A stretch of DNA of 23,671 nt, taken from positions 1 through 23,671 of the forward strand of contig DKAI01000176.1 in NCBI GenBank assembly GCA_002450755.1, given 5' to 3'. Origin of the DNA: Deltaproteobacteria bacterium UBA6930 (GTDB lineage: Bacteria > Myxococcota_A > UBA9160 > UBA6930). Position 1 is the first letter of the stretch. The number at the start of each line of letters is the position of its first letter. The notes below the pieces were generated by a model. That model had not been told where the DNA came from and did not search any database. It saw nothing but the letters and a program-made list of their open reading frames with translations. Shown here piece by piece: positions 1 to 7,196 of the stretch. Both the position numbers and the translations under genes were made by a program.

Positions 1-728
1 TCGTTTTGACTCTGTAGAGTAGCAATGTGATCTTGTCGGATTTCGATGATTACGTAGGGCAGGCCTTTCCCCTCGCCGTGTACGGGCGTGCTGTAATCAT
101 GCTCATCACCTACTTGGTAGGGTTGATTATCACCAACGGTTAGGGTTTTATCTTCTTTTAAGAGCTCAAGTAGTGGCTTGGCTATTCTATTGTCCTTGTC
201 ATAGAGAATTCCTATATCCCAGGGTCGAGACTTTCCCTTATAAACGGGAGTAAAACTGTGAATGGCGGTAAAAACAGTTGTTTTGTTTTCTTGGCGGCGT
301 TTGTCTAAAAGCCGAGTGATGTTAACGTGGTACGGTTTAAATATTTCGTCTTGCCTTGAAGATATTTCAATTTCACTTAGATCCTGGTTAGCAGGAATTA
401 ACGTACTTTCGCTAACTGTCGGAATTGATTCTGGGTTCTTGAAAGGGCGATTGCAATCAATTACCAAACGCGAATAGTTCTGAAAAATCAAAGGAGCGTC
501 GAGTAATGAGGAGAGACGTTGTGCAACCCCAAGAGCGCCGATATCCCAAGCGATATGGCGCTTCCATTCCGGAGAAGCAAGCCCTAGCGTCCCTAGTTTG
601 GTCGGGGCGCGATTGCTTGCATGGTCACATGTTAAAAAGAACGGTGAATTTCCGTTTTCTCGGACGGTAGTGACAGAGTTCGGCTCGTCGCTCGCCAAAA
701 GTGGAGGCAATTCAACTTTTCTCATCAT
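1..728 (-). CDS. N-formylglutamate amidohydrolase-like protein (3' end cut by window edge)
   Basis: An open frame runs on the minus strand from tandem ATG codons at 728 and 725 to the left edge, giving 242 codons and no stop. The translation matches the N-formylglutamate amidohydrolase family (zinc-dependent deformylases or amide hydrolases acting on N-acyl amino acids). Visible blocks are TCDHASNR (residues 33-40), RHIAWDIGA (57-65), YSRLVIDCNRP (85-95), AIHSFTP (155-161), RPWDIGILYD (168-177), VGDNQPY (198-204) and IEIRQD (228-233). The zinc ligands are expected among the Asp/His/Glu of these blocks. The start overlaps the last 17 bases of the upstream split-barrel gene, with no clear Shine-Dalgarno, so translation is probably coupled. 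Many such proteins are annotated as HutG-like although their true substrate is unknown, and no other histidine-degradation gene is visible here. Family assignment is firm; substrate is not. Confidence 0.88.
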   Translation of the reverse strand, partial: MMRKVELPPLLASDEPNSVTTVRENGNSPFFLTCDHASNRAPTKLGTLGLASPEWKRHIAWDIGALGVAQRLSSLLDAPLIFQNYSRLVIDCNRPFKNPESIPTVSESTLIPANQDLSEIEISSRQDEIFKPYHVNITRLLDKRRQENKTTVFTAIHSFTPVYKGKSRPWDIGILYDKDNRIAKPLLELLKEDKTLTVGDNQPYQVGDEHDYSTPVHGEGKGLPYVIIEIRQDHIATLQSQN

Positions 729-1227
729 ACAGTTCGGGATGTTTGTATCGCTCATGCCAACCAAAGCCTTGCCATGTGGTTAACTTTTTAGGTGGTATTT
801 TGATCGTCCAGCAGGGCTCAACATTTACGGAGCCTCGATACTCATTCGCTTTTTCACCAAGGTATCGTGGGCCAGTAAAGTTTTCTCCGATTATATTCCA
901 TTGAGACTTTTCACCGTTCGGAAGAAAGGGCCCCACTTCCCGTTCGACTACCTCAGCAATTCCCTCGCAAATTACTTTGCGGATGGGGGGAGTAGGTTCA
1001 TCAACGACTAACGAGACGCGTGGGTCCTGGGCGATAAAATGTGCCCATTCCGAGCGAGCTCGGCCAACAATCCAAAAAGCGTCACCGTCCCAGTGATACC
1101 AAAGAGGAATAATATAGGGCCATCCATCGGGCTTAAGACAAGATAGACGTGCTAACCACGGGCCGGAAAGAAAGTCGTCAATTTCTTCGGAAGACATGCC
1201 GCCGAGTTTGTTTCCTCGCCAATTCAA
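712..1227 (-). CDS. Pyridoxamine 5'-phosphate oxidase-like FMN/F420 split-barrel protein
   Basis: This 171-residue protein has the FMN-binding split-barrel pattern: a helical start (MSSEEIDDFL, from residue 11), then LARLSCLKPDGWPYIIPLWY (25-44), a strand with FWIVGRARSEWAHFI, and RVSLVVDE before a C-terminal extension. Members bind FMN, F420, biliverdin or heme, and several are F420-dependent reductases; which applies cannot be read here. I use the TTG at 1227 because AAGGAG lies 6 bases upstream (1234-1239 on the plus strand) and the extra residues resemble family N termini. An internal ATG at 1197 would give a protein 10 residues shorter and lacks such a site. The 3' end overlaps the following amidohydrolase gene, implying co-expression. 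If it binds F420 it could partner the LLM enzymes further on, but that is speculation. Confidence 0.85.
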   Translation of the reverse strand: MNWRGNKLGGMSSEEIDDFLSGPWLARLSCLKPDGWPYIIPLWYHWDGDAFWIVGRARSEWAHFIAQDPRVSLVVDEPTPPIRKVICEGIAEVVEREVGPFLPNGEKSQWNIIGENFTGPRYLGEKANEYRGSVNVEPCWTIKIPPKKLTTWQGFGWHERYKHPELYDEKS

Positions 1228-1479
1228 TTAACTCTCCTTAAAAGGAACCATACTACCCAGAACACTAAGACCAATTTGGGTTTCAGTAGCTCCACCACCC
1301 TAGATGGGCGTAGCTACAAGTCTTCCACATTGGTGCTGTAAGGACCACTATGGATTTGGGTTATCTGGTGTGATGCTTGGGTATTTAGAATTAAATCGGT
1401 TTTAATGGGGTCATAGACTGAGGGGATCTATACCAGTTCTGGAGGTAGGGAGTATGGGTAAAAGGAGCGTGGTAGCTGG

Positions 1480-3108
1480 TTACCTCAATACGAATTCCTT
1501 GTAGTCGTTTGCAGCTGACTCGTTAAATTCCTTTCGATATTCGGGCAGAGTATTGGCATACATCTGAATGACTTGGGCTTTTCCGGGTATATTCCCCCCG
1601 TTGAACCAATTTTTTGTGTTTGTAGAGAATAACAAGGTTTGCGAGCCGATTTCTTCTTTATGGTCAACCCATTTCTGTTCTGCTTTTAAAGAGGGGACTA
1701 TGCTTGAGAAGTTATTTCTACGGACATAGCCGATACAGTCAGTGATCCATTCGACCATCATTTCTGCGCAAACAGTATAATTAATGAAGGCCGAGCTAGC
1801 CCCGATAAAGAAGTTGGGAAAGCCTGCCGCTTGAATACCTAAGTAGTTTCTGGGTCCGTCCGCCCATTTTTCTTTGAAAGATTGGCCTTTTTCGCCTCGA
1901 ATATCGATCCGCGTGAGCGGTCCGGACACCGCATCGAAACCCGTTGCATAGATAATGACATCGAAGTCATACTCCGCTTCCTGTGTTTTTACGCCGGTGG
2001 CCGTAATGCTTTGAATGGGGGAGTTACGTATGTCCACCAGTTTGACATTGTCACGATTGAAAGCTTCATAATAATGAGTCTCGAGAGGAGGTCGTTTGGA
2101 TCCAAAGAGATGGTCTTTTGGCACTAAGAGTTCTGCCACCTCCGGGTCGTGCACCCGCTGACGGATCTTGTTCCTGACAAACTCCGAAAACGTTTCGTTC
2201 GCTTCGGCGTTGGTGAAGATATCATGAAAGTTTCCCAACCATTTCGCAAACCCAGGCCGGGTCCATAGTTTCTCGTAAACAGCAAGTCGCTCTTCTTCTG
2301 ATACTTCAAGGGCAGAGCGAGGATCGAAGTCATGTGCAAAACCCAGTGGTGTTTGGCGGCATTTTTTGTGAATGGCTGGATAAGTTTCTTTCCAGTGGGC
2401 CTGAACTTCTGGGTCGACTTCGGAATTCCGACAAGGGGCCGCGTAATTGGCCGTTCGCTGGAAAACCGTCAGATGTCCGGCTTGCTCAGCAACGATCGGG
2501 ATAAGTTGTATAGCTGTAGCGCCCGTGCCAATGCAGGCTACGCGCTTGCCACTGAAATCCACCTCTTCCTTGGGCCAATTGGACGTGTGAAATGACTCTC
2601 CGCCGAAGCTTTCCACGCCCGGAAAGGCAGGGACGTATTTTGCCGACAAGACACCTACTGCTCCAATGAGGAACTGGGCTCGGGCGAGTTGGCCATTTTC
2701 AACCTGAACCTCCCAACAAGAGGCGCTCTCGTCGTAAACCGCGGAAGTGACTCGTGAGTCGAGTTGGATGTCCTCCCTCAGGTTGAACTTATCCGCAACA
2801 TAATTCAGGTAGCGCTCATTTTCCGGTTGCCCAGAATAATGCTCCTTCCAATCCCATTCCTGTAAAAGTTCTTCCGACCATGAGTAGCAGTAGGTTTCGG
2901 TTTCCGAATCGAACCGACAGCCGGGGTAGCGATTCCAATACCAGGTTCCCCCTACACCTTGAGCATCTTCAAAAACCCTCACAGACAGACCAAGCTCCCG
3001 CAATTTGTAAAGTTGATACAGTCCCGAGACACCAGCACCGATTATAATGGCATCGTATTCCTCGACGTCGGTCGCGTTTAAGGGCTTGATCGGGTGCTTA
3101 TTATTCAT
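1480..3108 (-). CDS. Flavin-containing Baeyer-Villiger monooxygenase (copy 1)
   Basis: This is a 542-residue class B flavoprotein monooxygenase of the cyclohexanone/phenylacetone monooxygenase type, which uses FAD, NADPH and O2 to turn ketones into esters or lactones. Visible features are an N-terminal FAD Rossmann motif IIIGAGVSG (21-29) and the block GTWYWNRYPGCRFDS (54-68) with the conserved Asp67. The Baeyer-Villiger fingerprint is at 168-179 (F, G, H174, W178, P179), the NADPH Rossmann motif CIGTGATA at 192-199, KR at 338-339 (position of the catalytic Arg), and ATGFD at 388-392. Length is normal. GGAG sits 7 bases before the ATG. It ends an apparent operon with the crotonase (53 bases upstream) and the ligase. 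The C-terminal region departs from the usual motif after FPNFFI (see findings), so the ketone substrate may be unusual. It is paralogous to the monooxygenase at 9489. Confidence 0.93.
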   Translation of the reverse strand: MNNKHPIKPLNATDVEEYDAIIIGAGVSGLYQLYKLRELGLSVRVFEDAQGVGGTWYWNRYPGCRFDSETETYCYSWSEELLQEWDWKEHYSGQPENERYLNYVADKFNLREDIQLDSRVTSAVYDESASCWEVQVENGQLARAQFLIGAVGVLSAKYVPAFPGVESFGGESFHTSNWPKEEVDFSGKRVACIGTGATAIQLIPIVAEQAGHLTVFQRTANYAAPCRNSEVDPEVQAHWKETYPAIHKKCRQTPLGFAHDFDPRSALEVSEEERLAVYEKLWTRPGFAKWLGNFHDIFTNAEANETFSEFVRNKIRQRVHDPEVAELLVPKDHLFGSKRPPLETHYYEAFNRDNVKLVDIRNSPIQSITATGVKTQEAEYDFDVIIYATGFDAVSGPLTRIDIRGEKGQSFKEKWADGPRNYLGIQAAGFPNFFIGASSAFINYTVCAEMMVEWITDCIGYVRRNNFSSIVPSLKAEQKWVDHKEEIGSQTLLFSTNTKNWFNGGNIPGKAQVIQMYANTLPEYRKEFNESAANDYKEFVLR

Positions 3109-3161
3109 TCCTTATCTCCACTGTGTTCCTGATGTATTCACTGTAAGTTGTAGCCTGGAAA

Positions 3162-3863
3162 TCAGATCCCCTGTATCAGTTCCGATATGTTGGTCTCAAG
3201 ATTGTCTAAAACCTTCTTGACAAGTTCGCCTCTCGCGACTTCTTTATTGTACGCATAAGCTGACGCGTCCAGTGTTGCTAGTCTTCCCGCTTCTTCTAGT
3301 GCCGTGTTCAAAACGTTATCCGCCGGGGACAAGCGGTCCAGGAAGCCAACGTGGATGGCCTCTTCGGGGCTATACAACTGTCCTTGAATGATGGATGTTG
3401 TGAAATGACGTTTGGATAATCTTTCTCGAGCGAGCATGAACCCAAACTCTGACATGGGCAGACCGAGAGAGACCTCGTTCAGGCCGATCTTGAAGTCGCC
3501 CTCAGAACCTATGCGCGTATCGCTGGCAAGCAGCATAAATGCTCCGGCGGCCATCGAGTGACCGGTACTTGCGGCTACCACGGGCTGTGGATGAAGAAAA
3601 AGCTTCAGGAGCATCTTTGCCTCCTCGGTGACTAAGTCTAACGCGGCCTTTGGGCCGGCTCGGAGTACGGAAAGGTCTACCCCGGCAGAAAATTTACCTG
3701 GACGTCCGGTTAACACGACGGCTTTGGCGTCATCCTTGGCCTTGTCTAACGAAATATTGATGCCTTCTATCAGGGCGTGGTTGAGGGCATTGGCTTTGCC
3801 GTCGTCTAGACGAATAATGGCAAGGGATTGTTCTACGATGTAGTTGACTGAATTTTCAGACAT
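3162..3863 (-). CDS. Crotonase (enoyl-CoA hydratase/isomerase) family protein
   Basis: This is a short crotonase-fold protein of 233 residues acting on a CoA thioester. The two oxyanion-hole regions are visible: GKFSAGVDL (56-64) and GHSMAAG (101-107). Glu130 in GLNEVSLG corresponds to Glu164 of rat enoyl-CoA hydratase. The Glu144 position is Phe109 (AAGAFMLLASD), so the two-glutamate hydratase pair is not intact. A single glutamate is what enoyl-CoA isomerases use, and short crotonases of this kind with a Phe here are common and mostly uncharacterised. The start at 3863 has no strong Shine-Dalgarno. It lies 18 bases after the ligase stop, consistent with coupling. Position between an amine ligase and a BVMO suggests a role in processing ring-cleavage or side-chain products. 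Family assignment is firm; calling it a hydratase would be unsafe. Confidence 0.9.
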   Translation of the reverse strand: MSENSVNYIVEQSLAIIRLDDGKANALNHALIEGINISLDKAKDDAKAVVLTGRPGKFSAGVDLSVLRAGPKAALDLVTEEAKMLLKLFLHPQPVVAASTGHSMAAGAFMLLASDTRIGSEGDFKIGLNEVSLGLPMSEFGFMLARERLSKRHFTTSIIQGQLYSPEEAIHVGFLDRLSPADNVLNTALEEAGRLATLDASAYAYNKEVARGELVKKVLDNLETNISELIQGI

Positions 3864-3881
3864 TAATTGTATCCGCCAAAC

Positions 3882-5351
3882 TTAGTAGACTTCAAAATAC
3901 TCGCGTTGCTCCCAATCAGTTACATGAGAAAGGAACCGGTCAATTTCGGATCTTTTCAAAGCTAGCATGTAGTCAATAAAGCGTTCACCAAATTTGTTTC
4001 GAAAAAATACGTCGTTGCTGAGTGCGTCTCTTGCTTCCATTAGTGATCTCGGTAACAGCTGATTCTGGGATTCGTAGGGGGCTAAGTCTGGTTCGCCGGG
4101 ATCTATCGAAGAAGCGATGCCGTCTAGCCCGGCTACGATTTGAGACGCCATATAAAGATAGGGATTCGCGCAGGGCTCGCCTGCGCGGTTTTCGATGTGC
4201 GTGGCTGGATCGTCACCTCCGCCTACGATACGAAGCATGGCGCCTCTATTTTCTACCGCCCAAGTTATTCGGTCAGGTGCGAAAGAGTTTGGTCGAAAGC
4301 GCTTGTAACCGTTAATAGTAGGAGTGGCAAAGATGGAGCCTGCAGCTGCATGTTTTAAGAGTCCTCCTACAAAGTGTCGGCATAAGTCGGTAACTGTCTG
4401 TCCGTCTGTAGAAGCGAATAAGTTCTTACCATCTTGAAGGTCGACCAAGCTTTGATGGAGATGCCAGCCACTTGAAAAGAAATTAGGGAGGGCCGGGCGT
4501 GTCATAAATGTGGCATGGTAACCTCGCCTTCGGCAAATCTGTTTGGCAGCACTTCGAAAGAGGACCATATCATCGGCGCTGCCTATTCCTCGCCGTGGGT
4601 CGAAAGTAAATTCACACTGTCCAGGACCCCATTCATCTTCCATGGTTCTCAATGGTAAGCCGAGTAGTTCGAGTTGATCGCGTAGCGGGTCTAAAAGGTG
4701 TGTGATCTCGTCTTGGCGGTCATCAGTCAGGTACTGGAACCCATGTGCGATAACACTTACTTCTGGCGGATCAGGTGGGTAGCCTGCTTCTTCGGGTCGT
4801 AATTTTGCGTCTTCGAGTTTAGTTATATAAAACTCTACCTCCAAGCCTGAAAGGTAGTCAAAGCCAAGGGCATTTAGCTCTTTTAATGAGTTTCTGAGAA
4901 TTAGTCGAGAGTCAAATGGGCAAGGTTTTCCATCGGACAAATACATTTCTGAGAGGCACCATCCCGTACTATCCGCCCAAGGTAGGATTTTGAAAGTGAG
5001 CGGATCGGGAACGAGAACAGAGTCGGGACCACCAGCGAGCTCGGTAAAATTAAGACCGGCTTTGGCCTCGAATATTGGAGCAATTAGCGCATTAGAGGTA
5101 TCCATGAAAAGAGTGGCAGTCTGAAAATCTATTCCGTTTCGTAACACGGATGAAAAGTCTTTTGACGAAATGTGTTTGCCCCTTAGAATGCCATGCTGAT
5201 CGGGCCAAGCGATCCGAATTGTTTTGAGTTGCCTTTGATCGATTAAAGCAATGAGTTCTTGTGCTTTCGATTTCTGGTCAGAAGTATAGAGATCGTGTTC
5301 CTGAATAAATCCAGTTTTCCCCATACTTCCATCTTGGATTTTTTCAGCCAT
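3882..5351 (-). CDS. Glutamine synthetase family protein (gamma-glutamyl-amine ligase type)
   Basis: This 489-residue protein has the full glutamine synthetase fold: an N-terminal beta-grasp region with RIAWPDQHGILRGKHI (46-61), then the ATP/metal catalytic domain. Metal ligands are expected at Glu171 and Glu173 (EVEFYI), Glu240 and Glu247 (EDEWGPGQCEF) and His297 (SGWHLHQS). The glutamate and ATP loops are NGYKRF (347-352) and IENRAGEP (386-393). It resembles the GS-like ligases that join glutamate to amines (PuuA and relatives) rather than the assimilatory enzyme, and I see no NLYDLP-type adenylylation site. It is first in an operon with a crotonase and a BVMO, and is divergent from a class I amidotransferase that could hydrolyse a gamma-glutamyl product, as PuuD does in putrescine breakdown. 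The Shine-Dalgarno is a G-run with GGTG just upstream. The amine substrate is unknown. Confidence 0.9.
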   Translation of the reverse strand: MAEKIQDGSMGKTGFIQEHDLYTSDQKSKAQELIALIDQRQLKTIRIAWPDQHGILRGKHISSKDFSSVLRNGIDFQTATLFMDTSNALIAPIFEAKAGLNFTELAGGPDSVLVPDPLTFKILPWADSTGWCLSEMYLSDGKPCPFDSRLILRNSLKELNALGFDYLSGLEVEFYITKLEDAKLRPEEAGYPPDPPEVSVIAHGFQYLTDDRQDEITHLLDPLRDQLELLGLPLRTMEDEWGPGQCEFTFDPRRGIGSADDMVLFRSAAKQICRRRGYHATFMTRPALPNFFSSGWHLHQSLVDLQDGKNLFASTDGQTVTDLCRHFVGGLLKHAAAGSIFATPTINGYKRFRPNSFAPDRITWAVENRGAMLRIVGGGDDPATHIENRAGEPCANPYLYMASQIVAGLDGIASSIDPGEPDLAPYESQNQLLPRSLMEARDALSNDVFFRNKFGERFIDYMLALKRSEIDRFLSHVTDWEQREYFEVY

Positions 5352-5407
5352 TTTTCACCCCCAAAACTTTCGTATGAGCACTATTATTACACGAACTAGA
5401 ATCTTCC
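5352..5407. promoter_or_regulatory. Divergent promoter region between ligase and amidotransferase genes
   Basis: The only DNA between these two outward-facing genes is 56 bases, so both promoters must lie here or extend into the genes. The plus-strand gene has no Shine-Dalgarno. A TAGAAT hexamer (5397-5402) ends 5 bases before its ATG, where a -10 element would sit for a leaderless mRNA. TATTAT at 5382-5387 is an alternative -10. No convincing -35 is visible. Confidence 0.4.
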
Positions 5408-6139
5408 ATGCGAGTCCTTGTACTACAACATATCGATTCCGGAAACCCTTGGTTTCTGGGTGATCTGCTGGATCAACACGGCGGCTCGTGGAGGTCCCTG
5501 CGAATTGACCTCGGCGAGAAGCTGCCAGAGAAGGATACCTACGATGCGGTCTGGGTTCTAGGTGGTGCGATGCAGGTTTGGGAAGAGGAGACGCTTCCCT
5601 GGCTTGTGGAAGAGAAGCGGTTTATTCGCGAACTAGTTGAGAGAGATGTCCCGTATCTAGGTATTTGTCTGGGGCATCAGCTCCTGGCGACATCGCTGGG
5701 CGGGCGAGTAGCTTATGCTTCAAATCCTGAAATTGGAGTAATGGAAGTAGAGCGAAGTGAGGAAGGCCATCGAAGCAAATTTCTTTCCGGCTTAGAGTCG
5801 ATGCGCGTTCTTCAATGGCACAAGGCAGAGGTAAAAGAGGCGCCGGCCGGTGCAAAGATTTTAGCCGCCTCGAATGCTTGTGAAATCCAGGCACTATCTG
5901 TAAACGACTCTGCTTTTTCGGTTCAATTTCATCCGGAAGTGAATGAAAGGACCTTGCCCGCGTGGTTTGAAACCGTTGACGATAGGGAGGATCTTATTGC
6001 TGCCTTTGGAGATGCGGGGGAGGAGATCTTTAAGAGCCAGGCTGATTCCTCTATGAGAGAGTTGAATAAGGCCGCACGAAGGCTCTTTCAAAATTGGTGG
6101 CTCATCGCTTCAGCTCGGATTTCTAACAAAAAGGGGTGA
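5408..6139 (+). CDS. Class I glutamine amidotransferase-like (GMP-synthase-type) hydrolase
   Basis: This is a 243-residue stand-alone triad glutamine amidotransferase domain. The nucleophile Cys87 lies in LGICLGHQLLA and the His175/Glu177 pair in VQFHPEV. The N-terminal VLVLQHID and the VWVLGGAM block are typical of free-standing GMP-synthase-like amidotransferases. Such proteins hydrolyse glutamine or gamma-glutamyl bonds, and no synthetase partner is fused or adjacent. It is divergent from a glutamine-synthetase-family ligase, and this pairing mirrors PuuA/PuuD, so a gamma-glutamyl hydrolase role is a reasonable inference. There is no Shine-Dalgarno before the ATG; a leaderless transcript is possible. 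About 50 residues after the triad form a charged helical extension. The 3' end overlaps the convergent LLM gene by 17 bases. Confidence 0.88.
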   Translation: MRVLVLQHIDSGNPWFLGDLLDQHGGSWRSLRIDLGEKLPEKDTYDAVWVLGGAMQVWEEETLPWLVEEKRFIRELVERDVPYLGICLGHQLLATSLGGRVAYASNPEIGVMEVERSEEGHRSKFLSGLESMRVLQWHKAEVKEAPAGAKILAASNACEIQALSVNDSAFSVQFHPEVNERTLPAWFETVDDREDLIAAFGDAGEEIFKSQADSSMRELNKAARRLFQNWWLIASARISNKKG

Positions 6140-6983
6140 TTATTTGGACGTACTCGTCCAAAAGACTGAGAGACTCATCACGATTCATGTCAGGCATCGG
6201 CAGTAGCACTCGATTAGCTCCGGATTCGATCATCCTTTCAAATCGAGACGGGTCGACTCCACGCTTTTTGCTCACTTCCGGAAGCACTGTAATGTCGAGC
6301 TCGGACATAGAGCGTCCGACGGCTTCCATCGCGATTTCAATTTCCTTAAGACTTTTCCCCATATCCCCACCACCATCAATTGGTAGCCACCCGTCGCAGT
6401 ATTCTGCGATCCTTGCGGGTGTCCATTTCGAATAAGCACCCATTAAAACTGGAGGTCCTCCCTTCTGTAAGGGTTTAGGCCACGACCACATGGGCGGAAA
6501 TTCGACAAAAGTTCCGTGATACTCAGGTTCATCTTTTGTCCAAATCTCCCTCATTGCCAGGACACGTTCGCGGGTGACTTTCCACCGGTCTTTAAAATTA
6601 ACACCATGATCCTCCATCTCTTCCGCGTTCCAACCGGCTCCTATACCAAAGAGCAGACGACCTTCTGATAGAACGTCTAATGATGCAACTTGTTTGGCTA
6701 GGTTAATTGGATCATGTTCTGTCACGAGAGTGACTCCGGTTCCGAGTTTTAAGGTGGTGGTTGCAGCAGCCGCCATACTTAATGCAACAAATTGGTCATG
6801 GCACCGCCAGTACATATCCGGTAGGTCGTCTCCGGTAAGAAAAGGCGTTTTTCTACTAGTCGGTATGTGAGTGTGTTCGGCGACGAAAAGTGACTCGAAG
6901 CCACGCTCTTCTAGTCCCACTGCCAACTCCGCAGGCGGAATTGCTCCATCTGTAGCAAACCAAATGAGACCAAAATTAAGCAT
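6123..6983 (-). CDS. LLM-class F420-dependent oxidoreductase (TIGR03619-like)
   Basis: This 286-residue bacterial-luciferase-like TIM barrel belongs to the family usually named F420-dependent LLM oxidoreductases. Indicators are FVAEHTHIP (33-41), LKLGTGVTLVTEHDPI with the following AKQVASLDVLSEGRLLFGIG segment, GAGWNAEEM, YHGTFVEFPPMWSWPKPLQ, and PPVLMGAYS. These blocks line the flavin phosphate and ring pocket in the fold. AAGGAG lies 8 bases before the ATG. Its stop falls within the last codons of the convergent amidotransferase gene. The natural reaction is unknown; family members reduce or oxidise alcohols, imines or alkenes using F420 or FMN. Cofactor assignment rests on family resemblance only. 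Confidence 0.88.
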   Translation of the reverse strand: MLNFGLIWFATDGAIPPAELAVGLEERGFESLFVAEHTHIPTSRKTPFLTGDDLPDMYWRCHDQFVALSMAAAATTTLKLGTGVTLVTEHDPINLAKQVASLDVLSEGRLLFGIGAGWNAEEMEDHGVNFKDRWKVTRERVLAMREIWTKDEPEYHGTFVEFPPMWSWPKPLQKGGPPVLMGAYSKWTPARIAEYCDGWLPIDGGGDMGKSLKEIEIAMEAVGRSMSELDITVLPEVSKKRGVDPSRFERMIESGANRVLLPMPDMNRDESLSLLDEYVQIITPFC

Positions 6984-7183
6984 GGGCCAACTCCTTTTTT
7001 TAGAAATTCAGAAATCTACAGATAGGATAACTTTTATGGGATTTAATGCGTATAACTCTTAGCTTTCTTTAGGGGCTTCCTCGAGAAGGATTAGGAGAAG
7101 TAGTTCGAGAGATGTTATTCTGTCTCAATAATCAAGAAGGTTCTTGAGAGCTCATGGAACAGACAATATTTGTTGTCATCTTT

Positions 7184-7190
7184 AAGGGAG
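7184..7190 (+). promoter_or_regulatory. Ribosome binding site fixing the start of the 7197 gene
   Basis: AAGGGAG lies 6 bases before the ATG at 7197. It argues against the in-frame TTG at 7170, which would add nine residues unlike the family N terminus. Confidence 0.75.
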
Positions 7191-7196
7191 AATCGT

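Noticed and set aside
262..477. A 71-codon plus-strand open frame in the first 700 bases
   Set aside because: The opposite strand encodes a clear N-formylglutamate amidohydrolase-like protein across the same bases.
1228..1479. A possible small gene or RNA in the 252-base gap
   Set aside because: There is no open frame with a ribosome site, no convincing RNA fold and no repeat; I see nothing supportable.
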